In this document: piece by piece, positions 1 to 8,970 of the stretch
Layout of the letters: each line of letters starts with the position of its first letter
How positions within the stretch are numbered: position 1 is the stretch's first letter
DNA from: Streptomyces rimosus
GTDB lineage: Bacteria; Actinomycetota; Actinomycetes; Streptomycetales; Streptomycetaceae
Assembly (NCBI RefSeq): GCF_008704655.1
Contig: NZ_CP023688.1
Coordinates: 186,001 to 250,000 of the forward strand
Reading direction: 5' to 3'
DNA: 64,000 bases
Notes under the pieces: generated by a model
What the model saw: the letters and a program-made list of their open reading frames with translations, nothing else
Databases searched by the model: none
What the model was told of the DNA's origin: nothing
Position numbers and translations under genes: made by a program

Positions 1-845
1 GGCCGCTGGTGTTCCTCGGTGTGGCCTACCTGGGCATGTGGGTGGCCATGACGCCTCTCCTGGCCACCGGCTTCCAGCGGGAGAGCGCCCGGTCGGGCAT
101 GGGAACACTGGAGCAGGTCTGCGTCTCGGCCGCGATGTTCGCGCCCGCCCTCGCCGCTCTCCTCGTGGTCAAGTACGTGGAGCCCGCCGGCCGGATACGG
201 GACGTCCTCGCCCTGCGGCCGTCACGGTCGTGGGCCCACGTCGCGCGCTCCTGCCTGCCGGCCCTCGTGGTCCCCGCCCTCCTGACCGTCGCCGCGCTCG
301 TCATCGGGGCCACGACGGGGCACTACCCCTTCCACGTCCCCTGGAGCGGGCTCGGCGCCTGGGCGATCGGCCTGCTGCTCAAGATGGTGGTGTCGCTGCC
401 GCTGTTCCTCGGCGAGGAACTGGGCTGGCAGGGCTATCTCTTCCCGCGTCTCGCCGGGCGCGGCAAAGGCTCGCGCCTGGTGTGGGCGTACGTGGGCACC
501 GGCGCCGCCTTCGCGCTGTGGCACCTGCCCACGCTCCTGATGGGCGGGCAGTACCCCGGCCGCCACTGGTATGTGTCCGTGTTCGCGATAGTCGTCAGCT
601 GCGTCCTCATCCTGCCGGTCTTCACCTGGCTGCGCCTGCGCTCCGGGTCGGTGGTGCCGGCGGTCGTCGGCCACGCCTTCGTCAGCACGGCGAGCGTGAG
701 CATGGTCAAGGAGTTCGCCGCGCCGAACGCCCCGGTGGACCCGCTGCACATGGGGATGACCGGCTGGCCCGGCTGGATAGCCACCGGCGCGTTCGTCGCC
801 TTCCTCGCGCTGACGGGGCGGCTGCGGCCGTCGGCGTACGGGTAG
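1..845 (+). CDS. CPBP family intramembrane metalloprotease (5' end cut by window)
   Basis: This is a polytopic membrane protein of the CPBP (CAAX-protease and bacteriocin-processing) family. These enzymes are membrane-embedded metalloproteases or their inactive relatives. The EE-containing motif (GEELGWQGYLFPRL) lies near residue 137 counted from position 9. A second-motif histidine follows in FALWHLPTLL, and several hydrophobic segments surround both. The reading frame stays open to base 1, so the GTG at position 9 may be internal and the true start may lie upstream of the window. The gene ends at a TAG and is followed by about 155 bp without a convincing gene. The substrate cannot be told from sequence. 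Confidence 0.85.
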   Translation, partial: PLVFLGVAYLGMWVAMTPLLATGFQRESARSGMGTLEQVCVSAAMFAPALAALLVVKYVEPAGRIRDVLALRPSRSWAHVARSCLPALVVPALLTVAALVIGATTGHYPFHVPWSGLGAWAIGLLLKMVVSLPLFLGEELGWQGYLFPRLAGRGKGSRLVWAYVGTGAAFALWHLPTLLMGGQYPGRHWYVSVFAIVVSCVLILPVFTWLRLRSGSVVPAVVGHAFVSTASVSMVKEFAAPNAPVDPLHMGMTGWPGWIATGAFVAFLALTGRLRPSAYG

Positions 846-1000
846 GGGCGATCGGGCCGCGGTGCCATCCGGGCAGCTGCGCGTTCGCGATCAGCGCCCA
901 TGTGCGCGAGTCGGGCGGGCCGGTCGGTCACCAGGAGGTGTGCGTGGGTTGCGGCCGGTGCGGTACGGGGAGCAGCGGGATGCCGGAACGGCGGGCACCG

Positions 1001-1585
1001 TCACTGATCGGCGACGGATGAGCCGGACACCGCTCGGCAGCCGGAAACGGCGGGAGGGGTGGCCGCCGCGGAAGTCGCCGCCGTATGCGTGGCGGAAACT
1101 GCCGTGGCGGCGGATTTCGCGCGCTGCTCCTCGTAATGCGTCCAGTCCGCGGGCGGCCAAGTCGCCGTACGGGCCGCGAGCGCCTTGTCGATGTTTTCCC
1201 GCAGCCCCTCTCCGAAGAAGTCGGAAACCTGGCGCACCAGTTTCAGCGCCTCGATGGTGCCGGAAGTGAGGGGCCTGGCCATGCGGTCGGTGCCGCCCGG
1301 CACACTGCGCGGCGAGATATGCGCGCTTTTCGTCGCCCGCAGCGCGTGCGCGTGCAGACCGGCGCAGGCGTATCCGATCGCCAGGGCGATCCGCCGCACC
1401 GCGTCGTCCGCACCGCGCGTCAGCTCCCCGGCGCCGAGAAGTGTCTGATGGGGGCTGCCGGGGCCTTCGTCCCCGTCCGCCGTCCGGGGCGGGAGCTTTT
1501 TCTCCTCGGCTACGAGCAGCCGGTGCGCCCGTTCCATGACGGCCGCCACAAAGGCCAGTTCTTCCAGGTCGATGGACTGGGTCAT
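1001..1585 (-). CDS. Hypothetical protein, helical, Ala/Ser-rich C-terminus
   Basis: This 194-residue protein has no family I recognise. The first 150 residues look like a mostly helical soluble domain containing a GxACAGLHAHALRA stretch. The last 40 residues are a low-complexity Ala/Thr/Ser tail. The start is well supported by a GGGGAGG ribosome-binding site 6 bases before the ATG. There is no signal peptide or membrane segment. It lies 131 bp downstream of hemC on the same strand, so read-through from hemC is possible but not shown. Confidence 0.72.
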   Translation of the reverse strand: MTQSIDLEELAFVAAVMERAHRLLVAEEKKLPPRTADGDEGPGSPHQTLLGAGELTRGADDAVRRIALAIGYACAGLHAHALRATKSAHISPRSVPGGTDRMARPLTSGTIEALKLVRQVSDFFGEGLRENIDKALAARTATWPPADWTHYEEQRAKSAATAVSATHTAATSAAATPPAVSGCRAVSGSSVADQ

Positions 1586-1716
1586 TGCGATCCTCCCCTG
1601 CCGTGTGCGTTACAACGGCACCGTAGGATCGGCCGGTCCCATACATGACCCGATCCGGCAAAAGCAGACCCATTGGAGTTACGGGCCGGGCTGCCGCCGG
1701 TATGTCAATCCTTACG

Positions 1717-2664
1717 TCAGTGCGCGATGGAGTCGATCAGGTCGCGCGCCCCCTGGCGCAGCAGGGCGACCGCGACGGACGTGCCCAGGGTCGCCGGGTC
1801 GAGCGGCCCGGCCCACTCGTGGGCGTTGAGCACGGTCTTGCCGTCCGGGGTGAAGACACAGGCCCGCAGCGACAGTTCCCCGTTGCGCTCGGTCTTCGCG
1901 TAGCCGGCGATCGGCGAATTGCAGTGCCCCTGGAGGACGTGGAGGAACATCCGCTCGGCCGTCGCCTCCCGGAAGGCATCCCGGTCACCGAGCGCGCTGA
2001 CCGCGTCAATGGTGCCGGTGTCGTCCTCACGGCATTGCAGCGCCAGAATTCCGGCGCCGATGGGCGGGCACAACGTCTCGGCCGACAGGACCTCGGTGAT
2101 GACCTCGCGTCGGCCGATGCGCTCCAGCCCGGACACGGCGAGCAGCAGGGCGTCGGCGTCCCCGGCGTGGAGCTTCTCCAGGCGGCGGTTGGCGTTGCCG
2201 CGCATCGGTACGCAGGTGAGGTGCGGGTAGGACGCGGCGAGCTGCGCGATCCGGCGTACGGAGGAGGTGCCGATGCGCGTACCGGCGGGCAGCCGGTCGA
2301 GGGTGAGACCGCCGGGGTGAATGAGCGCGTCGCGGATGTCGTCGCGCTTGAGGAACGCGGCGAAGGTCGTTCCGGCGGGCAGCGGCCGGTCGGCCGGCAC
2401 ATCCTTGACGCAGTGCACCGCGAGGTCCGCCTCCCCGGCCAGCAGCGCGGCGTCCACCTCCTTGGTGAACGCCACCTTGCCGCCCAGCTTGGACAGATCA
2501 CCCATCCAGCGGTCACCGGAGGTGGTGACGGGCACCACCTCGGTACGGGTCGCCGGGTACCGGGCGGTCAGTTCGGCCCGTACGCGCTCCACCTGAGCGA
2601 GTGCCATGGGCGAGGAACGCGAGACGATGCGGATCAGTTCTGGGGCGGGCATGGCGTACACCAT
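1717..2664 (-). CDS. hemC: Hydroxymethylbilane synthase (porphobilinogen deaminase)
   Basis: The enzyme joins four porphobilinogen molecules into hydroxymethylbilane in cytosolic tetrapyrrole (haem, B12) synthesis. At 315 residues the length is normal for the family. Visible signatures are the N-terminal [16 protein letters not shown], the catalytic loop [10 protein letters not shown], the substrate-binding [10 protein letters not shown], and [13 protein letters not shown] near residue 247, whose Cys should carry the dipyrromethane cofactor. The start could instead be the in-frame ATG at 2652; neither has a strong ribosome-binding site. No hemA, hemD or hemB lies beside it, so it may be a second copy outside the main hem cluster. 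Confidence 0.95.
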   Translation of the reverse strand: MVYAMPAPELIRIVSRSSPMALAQVERVRAELTARYPATRTEVVPVTTSGDRWMGDLSKLGGKVAFTKEVDAALLAGEADLAVHCVKDVPADRPLPAGTTFAAFLKRDDIRDALIHPGGLTLDRLPAGTRIGTSSVRRIAQLAASYPHLTCVPMRGNANRRLEKLHAGDADALLLAVSGLERIGRREVITEVLSAETLCPPIGAGILALQCREDDTGTIDAVSALGDRDAFREATAERMFLHVLQGHCNSPIAGYAKTERNGELSLRACVFTPDGKTVLNAHEWAGPLDPATLGTSVAVALLRQGARDLIDSIAH

Positions 2665-2907
2665 AGGGCGTGGGGCGGGGCCGGGGTGCGGTCACTTGGA
2701 CGCGGGGCGGCACATCGCCCCTCATGAGGCGCCGCTTCGGCCGCGCTCGTCCCGGCGGTGATGTCCGGTGGTGACGTCGGGGGCGTGTCCCGAAGCGGGT
2801 GGCGGAGCGCGGCGTCACCCCGTTCGCCCGCCCCGGCGTGCGGACCGGCGAGGGCTGGGTCAAGGTCATCTCGTCAGGTCCACCTACATCATCTTCAGGA
2901 GAGTCAC

Positions 2908-3177
2908 ATGCTTCGTAACGTCGCGATCACCCTCGCCGGTGTCACGGCGGCCGGATTCCTGGCCGCCGGGCCCGCTGCCGCAGACTCGCACGGCGGCGGT
3001 GCCGCGGGCGGCGCGTACGGCTCCGGCGCCTACGCGTCGCAGAACACGCTCGGCGGATACCGCCACTACAACGTCGGCGGCCCCTCGGGTGTCACCGCCA
3101 CCGGCGCCGAATACGCCCACAGCAAGGCCGCCGGCGAGTTCGACTACGGCCGCTACTTCAAGGCCGTCTGGCACTGA
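2908..3177 (+). CDS. Small secreted protein of unknown function
   Basis: This 89-residue protein has a clear Sec-type signal peptide: MLRN, a hydrophobic core, then a likely cleavage at PAAA-DS near residue 26. The mature part is Gly/Ala/Tyr-rich (SHGGGAAGGAYGSGAYASQN) and ends in FDYGRYFKAVWH. It has no cysteine pair and is not a chaplin. The start is chosen from AGGAGA placed 5-6 bases before the ATG, instead of the in-frame ATG 150 bp upstream. It is transcribed away from hemC. A strong hairpin follows 240 bp downstream. The function is unknown. Confidence 0.75.
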   Translation: MLRNVAITLAGVTAAGFLAAGPAAADSHGGGAAGGAYGSGAYASQNTLGGYRHYNVGGPSGVTATGAEYAHSKAAGEFDYGRYFKAVWH

Positions 3178-3413
3178 GCCCGGTCCTGCTCGCGTCGGTA
3201 CGCCCGACGGCTGCGCCCCGCGTCCGTGCTACGGCGCGGGGGCGCGTCCGGGCCCGCCGACGGCCCCGTGGCAGCAGCCGGCCGTCACCCCTCCCCTTCT
3301 CGCACACACGTCGATGCCTGTCATCGAGGCATCGCGACGGCGGTCGCTGCCACGCACGAAGTCTGTGCCACGGCCCCGGCGCTCCGTGGCGGATGACGGA
3401 ACGCAGACAGCGC

Positions 3414-3447
3414 GGCCCCTTGCCCGGCAGCACGCGGGCAGGGGGCC
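3414..3447. terminator. Hairpin terminator between convergent genes
   Basis: A 13-base arm (GGCCCCTTGCCCG) pairs with CGGGCAGGGGGCC across an 8-base loop, with one G-T wobble. It sits in the 304-bp space between the small secreted protein (+) and the deazaflavin-type protein (-), so it can serve both. No gene is seen in the rest of the 3178-3481 interval. Confidence 0.7.
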
Positions 3448-3481
3448 GTTCTGGTGTCTGTGATGGCTTGGACGTCCGGCG

Positions 3482-3931
3482 TCAGCTGTGGCTCGTCTCC
3501 GGAGTCTCCAGGACGAAGACCGGGATCTCGCGGTCGGTCTTCTTCTGGTAGTCGGCGTAGTCGGGGAACGCCTCGACCGCACGCCCCCACCACAGGGCCT
3601 TCTCCTCGCCCGTCACCTCACGGGCCACCAGGTCCATGCGGACCGGGCCGTCCTGGAGTTCCACGCGGGGGTCCGCCACGACGTTGTGGTACCAGACGGG
3701 GTGCTTGGGGGCGCCGCCCAGGGAGGCGACCACGGCGTAGGTGCCCTCGTGTTCCACCCGCATCAGCGGCGTCTTGCGGATCCTGCCCGACTTGGCGCCC
3801 CGGGTCGTCAGGATGATGACGGGCAGGCCGCGCATCGTCGTTCCCTTGGTGCCGCCGCTGCTCTCGTACAGCTCGACCTGGTCGCGTACCCACTTCTCCG
3901 GGCTCGGCTCGTACTCGCCCTCAAGTGGCAT
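3482..3931 (-). CDS. Nitroreductase/deazaflavin-dependent oxidoreductase (DDN-like)
   Basis: This is a 149-residue protein of the actinobacterial DDN-like family, which binds deazaflavin F420 in a split-barrel fold and carries out redox reactions on various substrates. Family features are seen throughout: [20 protein letters not shown] at the N-terminus, then [20 protein letters not shown], and [23 protein letters not shown] start at the ATG giving MPLEGEY, the usual family start. An in-frame ATG at 3958 would add MDDDDGTDA. The longer open frame up to 4417 is antisense to the next gene and unlikely to be coding. The substrate is unknown. Confidence 0.9.
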   Translation of the reverse strand: MPLEGEYEPSPEKWVRDQVELYESSGGTKGTTMRGLPVIILTTRGAKSGRIRKTPLMRVEHEGTYAVVASLGGAPKHPVWYHNVVADPRVELQDGPVRMDLVAREVTGEEKALWWGRAVEAFPDYADYQKKTDREIPVFVLETPETSHS

Positions 3932-4150
3932 GGCATCCGTCCCATCGTCGTCGTCCATGGTGCTTCGGTGTCGTACCGTCGCGGCCCCGGCCCACCGGGC
4001 CACCCGCGACCGACCTGACCCTTCCTCAACACGAGGGGCATACGCAATCATCCCGGCGGGTGTCGTGGCTGGTGACGGACTTGAGACGGGGGCGGACGGC
4101 GGTGGCGGGCGGCTGGGGCGGGCCGGCGAGGGGCCGTTAGGGTCGTGGGC

Positions 4151-4687
4151 ATGGTGACGCCGGTGATACGCGCGGAGACGTGGGACGGAACGACCGTCGA
4201 CGCCCCCTCCGAAGAGAAGCTGTTCGATCTGCTCAGCGAGATGAACCTGCGGCACCGGTTCGTGATCGTGGACCGGCTCGACCGCGGGCAGCCGGGTCAG
4301 TACTACATGCAGGTCCATCTGAACGACGACATGAGCTATCAGGTGGAATACCGTGACGGCGGGCCCGCCCAGCACTTCCAGGCGCATGTCCCCGGTCCGT
4401 TCGACCACCGGGGCCACGAGACCGTGGCGTCCGTACTGGCGGCCTGGGCTGCCGACCGGCCCGGTGGCGGGAAGCGCTGGACTGGACGCCGCGCCGCTGA
4501 GCCGGACCCCAGGCGTGCCGGGCGCTCCGCACCCCGCCGCCCCTCCCCCTCTACCGGCCCGGCGCGCCCGCTCCTGCCATCGCTGCCTTGTGCTGACGGC
4601 CCGCCAGGCGGGAGCCGGATTCCCGGCGGGTCGTTCTGCGAAGGAGGGGTACGGCCAGGAGGAAGCCGACGATGGTCCATAGGGTGA
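4151..4687 (+). CDS. Hypothetical protein with probable read-through tail
   Basis: The first 115 residues or so look like a real conserved domain ([13 protein letters not shown]..., [20 protein letters not shown]) that I cannot name. After [15 protein letters not shown] the sequence becomes a disordered Arg/Pro/Ser/Gly mixture that looks unselected. The frame runs 137 bp into the 3' end of the convergent permease gene. The simplest reading is that an earlier stop codon was lost, or that a frameshift displaced it. The ATG at 4151 is preferred over the GTG two codons upstream. No signal peptide is seen. Confidence 0.62.
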   Translation: MVTPVIRAETWDGTTVDAPSEEKLFDLLSEMNLRHRFVIVDRLDRGQPGQYYMQVHLNDDMSYQVEYRDGGPAQHFQAHVPGPFDHRGHETVASVLAAWAADRPGGGKRWTGRRAAEPDPRRAGRSAPRRPSPSTGPARPLLPSLPCADGPPGGSRIPGGSFCEGGVRPGGSRRWSIG

Positions 4688-5423
4688 GTACCAGGGCGAC
4701 CATGGGGAGTTCCCAGGAACCCGTCGGCTCCGCGGCCAGTGCGCTGTCGGGGAGGAGCGCTGATCGCAGGCCCTGTGCCATCCACTTGAGGGGGAACAGG
4801 GACGCTATCTGCTGCACGAGGTGGGGCAGGCGGCTGATGGGGAACATCGTTCCCGAGGTCACGAGCAGCGCCATGGCGGGCAGCATGATCAGGGCGAGCG
4901 CTTCGCGGGGGTTAGGCAGGACGGCGCCTATGGCCGCGCCGAGCGGTACGACCGCGAGCAGTCCCAGGCCGGTGACCCAGACCAGGGTGAGCCACTGGGC
5001 GGGGGTGGCCGGCAGCGGGCCGTCGGCCAGCAGCGCGCCGGCCGTGAGCAGCAGCACGAGGGTGCCGACGGCCAGGCCGAGGATCAGCAGCGCCTTCGCC
5101 ACCAGGTACGCCGGTATGCCGCCCGGTGTGGCGCGGAGCCGCAGGAGTACGCCCTCTTCGCGCTCGGTGACGAGCATCTGCGGGATGTTCAGCACGCCGA
5201 GCTGGAAGAGCAGATAGGCGGCGAATCCGGCCATCATCAGATGGCCCATGGGCAGCTCCGTGCCGGGCACGGAGCTGCTGATCGTCATGGCGAGCACGAT
5301 CGCCACGCCGATGTTGACGAGATGACCGCTCAGCTCCTTTTTCGTGCGCAGGAGCTGGCGCAGTTCGATGCCCCCGCGCCGGACCCCCGCCCGCAGATAT
5401 CGCTGCGGTCCCGTCCCCCTCAT
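4551..5423 (-). CDS. ABC-2 type transporter permease
   Basis: This 290-residue membrane subunit of an ABC exporter has about six hydrophobic segments. These include [20 protein letters not shown], a long pair around [20 protein letters not shown], and [20 protein letters not shown]. The mid-protein [14 protein letters not shown] loop before a membrane segment is typical of ABC-2 permeases. Its start codon overlaps the stop of the ATPase gene by 4 bp (ATGA), so the two are translationally coupled. It is the last gene of a four-gene operon. The exported molecule is unknown; in this family drugs, lipids or peptides are common. Confidence 0.92.
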   Translation of the reverse strand: MRGTGPQRYLRAGVRRGGIELRQLLRTKKELSGHLVNIGVAIVLAMTISSSVPGTELPMGHLMMAGFAAYLLFQLGVLNIPQMLVTEREEGVLLRLRATPGGIPAYLVAKALLILGLAVGTLVLLLTAGALLADGPLPATPAQWLTLVWVTGLGLLAVVPLGAAIGAVLPNPREALALIMLPAMALLVTSGTMFPISRLPHLVQQIASLFPLKWMAQGLRSALLPDSALAAEPTGSWELPMVALVLTLWTIVGFLLAVPLLRRTTRRESGSRLAGRQHKAAMAGAGAPGR

Positions 5424-6340
5424 GCGGCCTCGTCCTCTCGGTTGCGTGCGTGTGCCGGGTGTGCGTGCGCCGGGTGTGCGTGTCGGTTCTCGGCGTTGAC
5501 CATGTGCAGGTAGGTGTCCTCCAGCGTCGGGCGGCGCACCTCCAGGTCGGCTATCGGTCCCCCGGCTTCGCGGTGCAGTTCCCACACCAGCTGGGAGGGG
5601 TCGTCGGTACGTTCCCGGCGCGGTGTCCCGTCCTCGGCCGTCCAGCGCACCTCCGCGCGCGCCGCGGCCTGGCGGGCCAGTTCGGCCGGGCTGCCGCAGA
5701 CCCGTATTCGGCCGTCGACCAGCACGGCGATACGGTCGGCGAGGCGCTCGGCCTCGATCAGGTCGTGGGTGGTGAGCAGGACCGTGACGCCTTCGTCGCG
5801 GGCCAGTTTCTCGACCAGGACGTGGAAGTCGTGGCGCGCCTCCGGGTCGAAGCCGGTGGTGGGCTCGTCGAGGAAGAGGAGTTCGGGGCGGCCGACGATG
5901 CCGAGGGCGACGTCGAGGCGGCGGCGCTGGCCGCCGGAGAGCCGGCTCACCTGCTGGTCCGCCTGGCCGGTCAGGCCGACGAGTTCGAGCAGCGCGACGG
6001 GGTCGCGCGGGTCGGGGTAGTACGCGGCGAAGTGGCCCAGGAGTTCGCCGACCCGCCATCTGGCGTGGTCGCGCCAGGACTGCAGGACGAGGCCGAGCCG
6101 TCCGCGCCACGCGTCGTCGCCGCGCAACGGGTCCGTGCCGAGGACGCGGACCTCGCCGGACGAGCGCCGGCGGAACCCTTCGAGGATTTCGACGGTGGTG
6201 GTCTTCCCCGCACCGTTCGGGCCGAGCAGGGCGAAGATCTCGCCGCGGTGGATGTCCAGGTCGACGCCCTGGAGCACGTCTCTGGAGCCGTAGGACATCC
6301 GCAGGTCGCGGACCCTTACGACGGCTTCGGTCGCGGTCAC
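5420..6340 (-). CDS. ABC transporter ATP-binding protein (DrrA-like exporter type)
   Basis: The 306-residue ATPase partner of the downstream permease. All nucleotide-binding motifs are present: Walker A GPNGAGKTT, Q-loop region LVLQSW, signature LSGGQRRRL, Walker B LLFLDEPTTGFDPEA and the switch histidine in TTHD. The roughly 90-residue C-terminal extension is usual in exporters of the drug-resistance group. The GTG start overlaps the upstream regulator by 4 bp. The last residues (ENRHAHPAHAHPAHARNRED) are an unusual His/Ala repeat. Confidence 0.95.
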   Translation of the reverse strand: MTATEAVVRVRDLRMSYGSRDVLQGVDLDIHRGEIFALLGPNGAGKTTTVEILEGFRRRSSGEVRVLGTDPLRGDDAWRGRLGLVLQSWRDHARWRVGELLGHFAAYYPDPRDPVALLELVGLTGQADQQVSRLSGGQRRRLDVALGIVGRPELLFLDEPTTGFDPEARHDFHVLVEKLARDEGVTVLLTTHDLIEAERLADRIAVLVDGRIRVCGSPAELARQAAARAEVRWTAEDGTPRRERTDDPSQLVWELHREAGGPIADLEVRRPTLEDTYLHMVNAENRHAHPAHAHPAHARNREDEAA

Positions 6341-6765
6341 CGGCGGGCCTCCGTACGCGTCGGAGCGGATTCCGTCCCCACGGCACCGCTACGCCCACCC
6401 GCTCCGGATTTCGCGCGGTCCGAGAGCTTCTCGGACCCGGACGCCGACGTGCTGCCCGGGGGCGGGCTCTTGGTGGCGCCTTCGACGATCGCGCGCAGGG
6501 CCGCCACGTGCCCCTCGAACGCACTCCTGCCCCGGTCGGTGAGCCGGACCTTCGTGCGGCGCTTGCGCCCGCCGCCCTCCTTCTGGATTTCCAGATACTC
6601 GGCTTCCTCCAGCGTGTGAAGCTGCTTGGAGAGCGCCGAGTCACTGAGCGAGAGGCTGTCCCGGATGAAGGGAAAGTCGGCCCATTCGGTGGCGGCGAGC
6701 AGGGCGACCACCGAGAGCCGCGTGGACGGGTGGATCAGTTCGTCGAATCCGGAGGGGGTGCTCAC
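6337..6765 (-). CDS. Winged-helix transcriptional regulator
   Basis: A 142-residue DNA-binding protein. Its first 90 residues form a winged helix of the ArsR/MarR-like group: LIHPSTRLSVVALLAATEWA, recognition helix SDSALSKQLHTLEEA, then a wing with GGGRKRRTKVRLTDRG. The tail is Ser/Gly-rich and probably disordered. The GTG start overlaps the stop of the preceding membrane-protein gene (GTGA), and its own stop overlaps the ATPase start. It likely controls this operon through the two inverted repeats upstream of the first gene; that link is inference from position. Confidence 0.9.
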   Translation of the reverse strand: MSTPSGFDELIHPSTRLSVVALLAATEWADFPFIRDSLSLSDSALSKQLHTLEEAEYLEIQKEGGGRKRRTKVRLTDRGRSAFEGHVAALRAIVEGATKSPPPGSTSASGSEKLSDRAKSGAGGRSGAVGTESAPTRTEARR

Positions 6766-7256
6766 CGGCCGCTCCCGTCGTAGCTGCGTACGGGGGCGAA
6801 GGCCCACCGGTTGGCGGGCGCCGTGACGAGCAGGAAGAGGCCGGCGCATACGGTGGCCTGCACGAGGCTGCCGTAGGCCAGGTCGGCCCACTCGACGAGC
6901 CATCCGGTGACCAGGATGCTGCCTCCGCCCGCTATGGCGCTCGCGAAGAAGACGGCGGTCGTACGCCAGGTGTAGCGCGATCGGTGCAGTCGCATGCGGG
7001 ACTTGCGGGCGGCCCGTACGCCCATGGCTCCCAGCGCGGCCACATATGCCGCGAGCACCGCCCAGACGGCCCACCCGGGCAGGTCGAGTCCGCTGACCGC
7101 CACGTAGACCCACATGGCGACGGCGATCGGCAGGTACGACCGCCACCCGTTCCCTGAGCAGCGCTCCAGTTCGTCGTAGACCCGCTCCTGCGGTACACGG
7201 ATCCGTTGCAGATCCGCCCAAGCGCGTTCGGCGTCGACCGGTGCGCTCATATCCAT
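6762..7256 (-). CDS. Small integral membrane protein, first gene of the ABC operon
   Basis: This 164-residue protein has about four membrane segments (YLPIAVAMWVYVAVSGLDL, WAVWAVLAAYVAALGAMGV, TAVFFASAIAGGGSILVTGW, VQATVCAGLFLLVTAPA). A soluble N-terminus of about 45 residues precedes them. The family is not recognised. It is the first gene of the operon with the winged-helix regulator, ATPase and permease, all joined by 4-bp overlaps. The sensor-like architecture (short cytosolic head, membrane bundle, coupled regulator) is suggestive only. The ATG at 7250 is an alternative start. Confidence 0.85.
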   Translation of the reverse strand: MDMSAPVDAERAWADLQRIRVPQERVYDELERCSGNGWRSYLPIAVAMWVYVAVSGLDLPGWAVWAVLAAYVAALGAMGVRAARKSRMRLHRSRYTWRTTAVFFASAIAGGGSILVTGWLVEWADLAYGSLVQATVCAGLFLLVTAPANRWAFAPVRSYDGSGR

Positions 7257-7318
7257 CGCCTCCCCAAGACGTTGACGTGCCGAATCGGAATCCCCCGGCA
7301 GCCAACCCCGCACCGCCG

Positions 7319-7337
7319 ACTTTCCCACCAGGAAAGT
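7319..7337. promoter_or_regulatory. Operator candidate 1 of the ABC operon
   Basis: A perfect 7-bp inverted repeat with 5-bp spacer, ACTTTCCCACCAGGAAAGT. It overlaps the probable -10 region of the operon and lies 63 bp before the first start codon. A second site of the same length follows 27 bp away. Binding by the winged-helix regulator is inferred. Confidence 0.6.
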
Positions 7338-7362
7338 TAGCGCAGACTTTCCTGCCGGGCAA
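7334..7362 (-). promoter_or_regulatory. Probable promoter of the ABC-export operon
   Basis: On the minus strand a TTGCCC (-35) and a TAACTT (-10) are separated by exactly 17 bp. Both boxes overlap the two candidate operators, so a bound repressor would block RNA polymerase. Assigned by eye. Confidence 0.45.
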
Positions 7363-7364
7363 GT
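7346..7364. promoter_or_regulatory. Operator candidate 2 of the ABC operon
   Basis: A degenerate copy of site 1 (ACTTTCCTGCCGGGCAAGT), 19 bp, with arms ACTT/AAGT and CC/GG matching. Its centre is 27 bp from that of site 1, about 2.6 helical turns. Confidence 0.5.
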
Positions 7365-7408
7365 AAAAAGTCGATACGGCGCGCAAGGGGCCGCACCAGC
7401 ACCGCTGT

Positions 7409-8896
7409 TCAGGCGATCCAGTGCGGGCGGCGGCCCGTGGACGAGGAGGTCAGGCCGTCGGCGAGGGTGGCGGCCATGCGGTGCACGGCTTCGCGGAGGG
7501 TCTCGGGCGGGGTCGTGTAGGGGATGCGGAGGCGCTGCTCGAAGATGCCCGGGTCGGTGGCGAAGTAGGCGCCCCCTTCGATCCGTACCCCGTAGTCGAG
7601 CGCCCGCTCCGCCAGCGCGGCGGCGACAGGCTCGCCCAGGTCCACCCAGAGGGACAGACCGCCGGGCGGCAGATGCCAGGTCCATTGCGGGAGGTGTTCG
7701 GCCAACGCGGAGGTCAGGGCGGCACGCTGACGACGCGACTGTTCCAGGCGCTGGGGCAGCAGTTCCTCGGAGCGGTCCAGCAGGTCGAGGGCCAGGAGCT
7801 GGTCCAGGACCGAGCCGCCCATGTCGGTGGCGACCCGCTGACCGGCGAGTTCGGTGACGAGCCGGGCCGGGGCGCGCAACCAGCCGATGCGCAGGCCCGC
7901 CCAGTGGGTCTTGCTCATCGAGCCGGTGACGATGACCTGGCCGGTGCCGCCCGGCGCGGCGTGGCAGGCGAAGGGCGGCGGGGCGGGTACGTCGAGGGCG
8001 AGTTCGGTCAGGGTCTCGTCGATGACCAGCCAGGTGCCGGAGCGCTGCGCGGCGCGCAGGGTGCGGGCGCGCTGCGACTCGGGCATCAGGCAGCCGGTGG
8101 GGTTGTGGAAGTCGGGGATCAGGTAGGCCAGTCGGGGCGCCGCGTGGCGCAGGGCCGCCTCGATGGTCCCGGTGTCCCAGCCGGTGTCGGTCACGGGGAC
8201 CGGCACGGTGCGCAGCCGGGCGCGCCGGATGGCCTCCAGGGCGTTCGGGTAGGACGGGTTCTCGACCATGATCCGGTCGCCGGGCCGTGCCAGCAGCCCG
8301 AGGACGAGGGTGAGCGCGTGCTGCGCCCCGGAGGTCACCAGGATCTGTTCGGGCACGGTGGCCAGGCCTCGCCGGGTGAAGCGTTCGGCGATGGCGGCGC
8401 GCAGTTCCGGCAGGCCGTAGGGGTGGTAGCCGGGGGTGTCGACGTGTTCGGCCAGTTGCGGGGAGACGCGGGCGAGGGCGTCGGTGAGCGTCTGCCGGGA
8501 GAGGTTGGGTGCGGCCCTGGCCAGGTCGATCGCGGTGTCGTGCGGGCCGAGGAGCCGCGCGACGCCCCGGGGTGCCCGGCCTTCGGGGAGGGCGGTCCAG
8601 GTGCCGGAACCTTGGCGGCTGTGCGCGTAACCGCTCTCGCGCAGCAGGTCGTAGACGGCGGTGACGGTGGCGCGGCTGGTGTTCAGGGCCGTGGCCAGCT
8701 CCCGTTCGGCGGGGAGCCTGACGTGCAGGGCGATGCGTCCGTCCAGGATCAGTGCGCTGATCGCCTGGGCCAGGTGACGGTAGGCGGGGCGGGCCTCCGC
8801 CGGATCGGGCAGCAGCGCGGCCAGCTGCCGGCTTCCCAGGGTTCGGTCCGTGCGCCCGGCCCGGTGCGCGGGCCGGGTCCGTTTCGTATGCGCCAT
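7409..8896 (-). CDS. MocR-type regulator (GntR HTH fused to class I aminotransferase domain)
   Basis: This 495-residue protein is a PLP-binding transcription factor of the MocR/PdxR/GabR type. Residues ~35-110 hold the GntR winged helix (PAYRHLAQAISALILDGRI, LPAERELATALNTSRATVTAVYDLL). Residues ~150-490 are an aminotransferase fold, with SGAQHALTLVLGLL, the NPTG motif in PDFHNPTG and the presumed PLP lysine in SMSKTHWAGLRIGW near residue 329. The start is the ATG giving MAHTKRTR. It is divergent from a YczE-type membrane protein, the classic MocR neighbour, which it probably controls. Confidence 0.93.
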   Translation of the reverse strand: MAHTKRTRPAHRAGRTDRTLGSRQLAALLPDPAEARPAYRHLAQAISALILDGRIALHVRLPAERELATALNTSRATVTAVYDLLRESGYAHSRQGSGTWTALPEGRAPRGVARLLGPHDTAIDLARAAPNLSRQTLTDALARVSPQLAEHVDTPGYHPYGLPELRAAIAERFTRRGLATVPEQILVTSGAQHALTLVLGLLARPGDRIMVENPSYPNALEAIRRARLRTVPVPVTDTGWDTGTIEAALRHAAPRLAYLIPDFHNPTGCLMPESQRARTLRAAQRSGTWLVIDETLTELALDVPAPPPFACHAAPGGTGQVIVTGSMSKTHWAGLRIGWLRAPARLVTELAGQRVATDMGGSVLDQLLALDLLDRSEELLPQRLEQSRRQRAALTSALAEHLPQWTWHLPPGGLSLWVDLGEPVAAALAERALDYGVRIEGGAYFATDPGIFEQRLRIPYTTPPETLREAVHRMAATLADGLTSSSTGRRPHWIA

Positions 8897-8970
8897 GCCA
8901 CTCCCCCGGCCGTCCCTGGCCACGCCGTCCCTCTGGTGTCGGCCCGCTCGCGCCGTACCACTCCCCGCGA

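Noticed and set aside
945..1020. A short CVGCGRCGTG sequence after a good ribosome-binding site, like a mini-ferredoxin
   Set aside because: The frame is under 30 codons, has one partial motif only, and overlaps the neighbouring gene.
3482..4417. A long version (311 codons) of the deazaflavin-type protein
   Set aside because: The N-terminal half is antisense to the gene starting at 4151, and the family starts at MPLEGEY.
4551..6644. A 697-codon frame that fuses the permease to upstream sequence
   Set aside because: The upstream part is a shadow of the ATPase gene in another frame; the permease starts at the ATGA overlap at 5423.
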